Below, in pieces: positions 60,467 through 64,000 of a stretch of DNA of 64,000 bases; the first letter of the stretch is position 1, and every line of letters starts with the position of its first letter. The stretch lies in contig JAUYRZ010000027.1 in the NCBI GenBank assembly GCA_030695565.1, forward strand, positions 179,538-243,537. The letters run 5' to 3'. The stretch is from Archangium sp. (GTDB taxonomy: Bacteria > Myxococcota > Myxococcia > Myxococcales > Myxococcaceae). Under the pieces are notes generated by a model. That model saw nothing but the letters and a program-made list of their open reading frames with translations. It ran no database searches and was not told the origin of the DNA. Made by a program: the position numbers and the translations under genes.

Positions 60467-62040
60467 GGTGAAGGACTCCCTGGCGCGAGTTTACGCAATG
60501 ACTGCGCCGCGACGAGCTTCACGTTCGCATCGGTGTCATTTTTTGACGCGTGGCTCAAAGCGCTGATCGCGCGCGGGCTGGTGAACCGCACCAGCAGCCC
60601 GGCGGCCGTGGCCCGCACCTGGGGCGAAGCATCCTTCTCCAACGCCGCACTCAACTTCGCTTCCACCGCGGGCGCATCGAGCGCCACCAGGGCGCTCAGC
60701 GCGTCGGTGCGCACCTCGGCACTTTCATCGGCGGTCATCACCACGAGCCGCGCCACGCCTCCGCGCCAGCCACTGCGGCCGATCGCCCGGCACGCCGCCG
60801 AACGAAGCGCCGGTTCTGGGGCCTCGGAGGCCCGCAGCAGCCGTTCGGTCAGCGGCTCCGAGCGGGGAAAGAAGCCGAGCGCCGCCACCGCCGCGGCTCG
60901 ATCGAAAGCGGGCGGCGCGGTGAACGCCGCTTCGACGTCTTCACGGGCGGCCTCCCAATCGCACGACGCAGCCACCGCCAACGCGCGCGCCCGGAGCTCC
61001 GGCGGCCGGGCGAGATCTCGCCAGGTCTCCAGCACGATGGGCGCGCAGTCGGCTTCGTGTTTGTCGGCCACCAGCTCGAGCAGCACCCGCTGTTGCGCGA
61101 GCGTGGCGGGTTTGAGCCCCGAGAGCCGCGCGCCCGCCATCGCCGCCACCGACCGTGTTTCGCCCCGCGCCAGTGAATACGCCGCGTGCATGCGCAGGCT
61201 GTAGACCGGGTCTGCCAGTGCCCCGAGGAGCTCGGCTTCGGAGAGCGGCGCGAGCTCAGCGAGCACCCCCATCCCCTCACGGCGAACCGCTTCCTGGGGT
61301 GAGGCGAGCAGGGGTTTGGCTGCATCCCGTTTGCGCGCGTAGACCGCCAGCACCCGGTTCATGGTCTCCACGTCTTTCGGCGTGGCGGCAGCCATCAACG
61401 ATGCGGCTGGAGCGATGTTGGCCTCCACCGACCACGACGCGAGCGTGTCGAGCACGAGCGCGTCGAAGTCGGGTGCGTGCGAAGGCAGGGCGTCGAGCAC
61501 CACCCGGGCAGGCGAGCGTTCGAAGGCGCGTGCGAGAGCGGTCAACGCTTCGCGACGGGTCGGTGCGCTCGGTGAATAGAGCTCCACCCACAGGGCTTCC
61601 CTCAGCACGTTTTCTTGCGCGAGACAGGTCTGCGCGGCGCGGGGATCGGCGCTCAACAGCGCGGCGAGTGATTGTTGGAAGGCGCTGGCGGCATGCACCG
61701 CGGTCAGACACGCGCGCGTCGCTTCTTCTCCTTTCGCGCGGGCCAACCAGAGGGCCAATTGGTGCGCGGCGGTGCCTTTCACCTTCCTCGCGTCGAACAG
61801 CAGCGCAGCCCAGCGCACCTCCCAGTCGGGATCGGCGAGCAGGCCCGGCGGCGGGGCCGCGAGCCGGCTCAACCAGGCGTCGGCTCGATCCGGGGCGGTC
61901 AGGCAGGCTCCACACGCGGTGGCGCGTTGCCGGGGATCGGCCACGTTGCGCTCGCAGGCGGCCCAGCAGCGGGAGACCCTCGATTGAGCCAGGGCAGACG
62001 ACGCGAGGAGAACCAGGGCGAAGGCCAGGAGGGGGCGCAC
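60463..62040 (-). CDS. Exported HEAT-repeat protein
   Basis: A 525-residue protein (GTG 62040) with a signal peptide (LLAFALVLLASSALAQS) and several two-helix HEAT-like repeats across the rest (LRSAACRAIGRSGWRGGVAR, VRTDALSALVALDAPAVEAK, VRATAAGLLVRFTSPRAISA). Two early Cys pairs (RCWAACE, ACGACL) could form disulfides. Acts as a periplasmic protein-binding scaffold by family. Overlaps the degenerate GGDEF gene by 4 bp and diverges from a second HEAT gene over 29 bp. Confidence 0.78.
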   Translation of the reverse strand: MRPLLAFALVLLASSALAQSRVSRCWAACERNVADPRQRATACGACLTAPDRADAWLSRLAAPPPGLLADPDWEVRWAALLFDARKVKGTAAHQLALWLARAKGEEATRACLTAVHAASAFQQSLAALLSADPRAAQTCLAQENVLREALWVELYSPSAPTRREALTALARAFERSPARVVLDALPSHAPDFDALVLDTLASWSVEANIAPAASLMAAATPKDVETMNRVLAVYARKRDAAKPLLASPQEAVRREGMGVLAELAPLSEAELLGALADPVYSLRMHAAYSLARGETRSVAAMAGARLSGLKPATLAQQRVLLELVADKHEADCAPIVLETWRDLARPPELRARALAVAASCDWEAAREDVEAAFTAPPAFDRAAAVAALGFFPRSEPLTERLLRASEAPEPALRSAACRAIGRSGWRGGVARLVVMTADESAEVRTDALSALVALDAPAVEAKLSAALEKDASPQVRATAAGLLVRFTSPRAISALSHASKNDTDANVKLVAAQSLRKLAPGSPSP

Positions 62041-62069
62041 GTGAGCTGTGGATGCTACCGTCCCTCCGC

Positions 62070-63029
62070 ATGAAGCGCTGGCTGGTGGTCCTCATTCTCT
62101 GCATGGCTTCTTTCGCGGCGGCCAGGCCCAACACCGGCGTCGAAGCGGCCAAGGTGCTCGATCAGTTCTTCCAGGGCACCATGGCGCTCAACGCCGCGGT
62201 CAACCGGGTGCAGTTTCTCGGCGAGGAGCGCTACGTCGCCAGTGAGCTGGTGCTGGCGGTGCGCAGGGTCAACCCGAAGATGCGCGCGCAGGTGCTGGAG
62301 TTTCTGGTGTCGCTCGCGGTTCGTGACGGCGAGGTCGAGCGGGTCTTTCTGCGCGCGCTCGGGAGCGACGACGTCGGCGAGGTGATGACCGCCGCCCGTG
62401 GGCTGGGGCGCATCAAGAGCAACGACGGGGTCAAGCCGCTCATCGCGCTGCTGGCCAACCCGGTGCTGGGGCCGAGAAGGGAAGCCGCCCGCGCGCTGGG
62501 GGAGATCGGCAAACCCGCCGCTGCCGCGCCGCTGCTGAAGGCCGCGAAGAGCGAGACCGACTTCGATCTCAAGCTGCTGATGATCACCGCCGCGGGCCGC
62601 TCGGGAGACAAGAAGCAGATCCCCGCGTTCGAGGCCTTGCTCAAGGACGACTCGGAGTCGACCCGCCTGGCCTCGGCGCAGGCGCTGTGTCTGCTGGGCG
62701 CGCCGAAGTGCGCTCAGTTCGCCGCCAGGCTGCTGGCCTCGGCTGACAAGAATGAACGCTTCCAGGCGGTGATGTTGTTCGAGGGCGCGAGCGCGAAGAT
62801 CTCGTCGGCCACGCTCACGCCGCTGCTGCAGGACCCCAGCGACAAGCTGCGCGCGCGGGCGGCTCGCATCCTGGTGCAGGGCGGCGATGCGAAGGGCCTC
62901 GAGTGGTTGGTGATCGAGAGCGCGAAGGCCAAAGGCGAGATGCGGCTCATCTACGAAGACGAGCTGGAGAAGCTGCGCATCACCGACGAACAGCGTCAGG
63001 CCATCTTGAAGAAGGCGGGGCTGCAGTGA
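62070..63029 (+). CDS. Exported HEAT-repeat protein
   Basis: A 319-residue protein starting at the ATG at 62070, with a signal peptide (WLVVLILCMASFAAARP). HEAT-like repeats are visible (EVMTAARGLGRIKSNDGVKP, GPRREAARALGEIGKPAAAA, STRLASAQALCLLGAPKCAQ). No catalytic motif. Probably a periplasmic scaffold. It is coupled by a 4-bp overlap to the DUF1460 gene downstream, so the pair may act on the cell wall together (inference). Confidence 0.78.
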   Translation: MKRWLVVLILCMASFAAARPNTGVEAAKVLDQFFQGTMALNAAVNRVQFLGEERYVASELVLAVRRVNPKMRAQVLEFLVSLAVRDGEVERVFLRALGSDDVGEVMTAARGLGRIKSNDGVKPLIALLANPVLGPRREAARALGEIGKPAAAAPLLKAAKSETDFDLKLLMITAAGRSGDKKQIPAFEALLKDDSESTRLASAQALCLLGAPKCAQFAARLLASADKNERFQAVMLFEGASAKISSATLTPLLQDPSDKLRARAARILVQGGDAKGLEWLVIESAKAKGEMRLIYEDELEKLRITDEQRQAILKKAGLQ

Positions 63030-63847
63030 CGAGCCTGGTGGCCCTGCTGTTGGTGGCGACCCCGTGGGGCACGATGGGCGAGGCTCAACGCGCCGATGCG
63101 ATGGCGCACTTGAAGACCCTGCCCACGCTGCGGGAGCGGCTGCTCGAGGCGACCGCGGGCTTCGTGGGTTCGCCCTACGTGCTTTCTCCGCTGGGTGAAG
63201 GGTCTGGCCACGATGCGGATCCGCTCATTCGCTGGGACGCGGTGGATTGCGTGACGATGATCGAGCAGTCGATCGCGTTGTCGACCTCCGAACCTTCCAC
63301 GTTGGTCGCGGTGCTCAGCGCGCTCCGCTACGACGGGCCGCCCGCCTGGGAGAACCGGCTCCACGTGATGGAGTCGCAGTGGCTTCCTGAGAACGTGAAA
63401 CGCGGTCTGTTGCGCGATGTGACCGCGAAGTGGGGCGGGGCGAAGACGCGCCGGGTGAAGAAGGTGATCACGCCTGCGATGTGGAAAGAGAAGAGCGGGG
63501 CGGGGTTGGCCCTGCCGCCTTCGCGGCAGCTCAGCGGCAGCTTCGAGTTCGACATCGTGCCTTCGGCGGCGGCCGTCGAGGCGCTGCGGGACGCGCCGGC
63601 GGGGTTGCTGGTGGTGGTGGTGCGGGCCGACCGGCCTTCGGTGGTCACCCGGGTCTCGCACGTCGGGGTGCTGGTGCAGACGCCCAAAGGCCCCATGCTT
63701 CGCCACGCGTCGCGCAGCTTCAAGAAGGTCGTCGACGAGCCGCTGAGCCGCTACTTGAACCGCAATCTGGATTTCGCGCAGTGGACCATCGAGGGGTTGG
63801 CTTTGTACGAGCCGGTGCTGGTGGCGCCTGCGAGGCCCTCACCCTGA
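63026..63847 (+). CDS. DUF1460, N-acetylmuramoyl-L-alanine amidase-like protein
   Basis: A 273-residue protein (GTG 63026) with a short N-terminal hydrophobic stretch (SLVALLLVATPWG). The DUF1460/NlpC-like site is VDCVTMIEQSIAL, with Cys as the presumed nucleophile, and VTRVSHVGVLVQ carries the matching His. DUF1460 proteins are papain-like amidases that cleave cell-wall peptides or muropeptides. The last residues (ARPSP) derive from a dispersed repeat. Downstream of a HEAT-repeat gene with an overlap. Confidence 0.8.
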   Translation: MTSLVALLLVATPWGTMGEAQRADAMAHLKTLPTLRERLLEATAGFVGSPYVLSPLGEGSGHDADPLIRWDAVDCVTMIEQSIALSTSEPSTLVAVLSALRYDGPPAWENRLHVMESQWLPENVKRGLLRDVTAKWGGAKTRRVKKVITPAMWKEKSGAGLALPPSRQLSGSFEFDIVPSAAAVEALRDAPAGLLVVVVRADRPSVVTRVSHVGVLVQTPKGPMLRHASRSFKKVVDEPLSRYLNRNLDFAQWTIEGLALYEPVLVAPARPSP

Positions 63848-63864
63848 ACCCTCTCCTGGCGAGG
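63834..63864. repeat. Dispersed palindromic repeat, copy 13
   Basis: GCCCTCACCCTGAACCCTC, then TCCTGGCGAGG with a shortened right arm. It spans the 3' end of the DUF1460 gene. Confidence 0.65.
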
Positions 63865-63916
63865 CTGTTGATCTAGTCGGGAGTGGTTGACCACCCGCAC
63901 CCTGTCGTGATCTTGG

Positions 63917-64000
63917 GTGCGCGTGAAGCAATCACGACGGTCGACGAAGACGCATCGGCTGCCTGAGCAGCGGCAGGGCTCGCTGCTGGAGCTTGAGCCG
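63917..64000 (+). CDS. Possible start of a gene running off the right edge
   Basis: A frame open from a GTG at 63917 to the window end, 28 codons (VRVKQSRRSTKTHRLPEQRQ, then GSLLELEP). The composition is basic at first. Just upstream is a 7-bp inverted repeat TCGTGAT/ATCACGA around 63905-63940. It could be the beginning of a DNA-binding or transposase-like protein, but too little is visible. Confidence 0.25.
   Translation, partial: MRVKQSRRSTKTHRLPEQRQGSLLELEP

Overview
The window is 64 kb of uniformly G+C-rich chromosomal DNA, packed with genes on both strands. No gap without a gene exceeds about 300 bp. The gene content points to a Gram-negative soil-type bacterium of the Myxococcota (myxobacterial) lineage. 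It carries lipid A genes (lpxD-fabZ-lpxA-lpxI), several OmpA-type peptidoglycan-binding proteins and many lipoproteins. It also has a Hanks-type Ser/Thr kinase with a membrane anchor, DUF4388 and DUF4398 proteins, FHA-GGDEF signalling and a tetraheme lipoprotein cytochrome. The assignment is inferred from gene content, not from a marker gene. I see no rRNA, tRNA, CRISPR array or clear prophage.

Layout. 1-9.5 kb: a truncated expansin-like/lysyl-oxidase protein, an EEP-fold enzyme, a six-gene minus-strand operon (SRPBCC, methyltransferase, DoxX, ModB, ModC, SDR), a Spx/ArsC-like protein, an AlkB-like dioxygenase, an SDR and two methyltransferases. 9.5-17 kb: a carbon-nitrogen hydrolase, alanine racemase with a TPR-like envelope protein, LarC, ProS and two SDRs. 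17-24 kb: a RelA/SpoT-like protein, twin small paralogues with an AhpD-like protein, then an operon with two SPFH proteins and a SulP transporter fused to a gamma-class carbonic anhydrase. 24-31 kb: a lipoprotein, an S9 peptidase, small unknown genes, a cytochrome c554-like lipoprotein and a single-domain response regulator. 30.7-36.3 kb: skp/ompH, lpxD, fabZ, lpxA, lpxI and an OPT transporter.

36-50 kb: envelope and signalling genes, comprising lipoproteins, three OmpA-type proteins, a Ser/Thr kinase divergent from a PEGA protein, and a DUF4398 pair. They are followed by a five-gene operon in which a NitT/TauT-type ABC importer has its solute-binding protein fused to an OmpA domain and is flanked by two coiled-coil proteins. 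50-56.5 kb: a GAF protein, a hipBA toxin-antitoxin pair with a visible operator, two unknown genes, TruD and a DUF4388 protein. 56.5-64 kb: a DsbA-like protein, asparaginase, an active FHA-GGDEF enzyme facing a degenerate GGDEF protein that keeps the c-di-GMP I-site, two divergent HEAT-repeat proteins and a DUF1460 amidase-like protein.

A dispersed palindromic repeat (core GCCCTCACCCC-ACCCTCTCCC, loop, GGGAGAGGG) occurs about 13 times, nearly always at gene ends. It supplies C-terminal residues to at least three genes and likely ribosome-binding sites to at least two. The strongest candidates for undescribed biology are the SulP-gamma-carbonic anhydrase/SPFH operon, the solute-binding-OmpA ABC operon with coiled-coil partners, the degenerate GGDEF protein with an intact I-site, and the RelA/SpoT-like protein next to the twin small paralogues.
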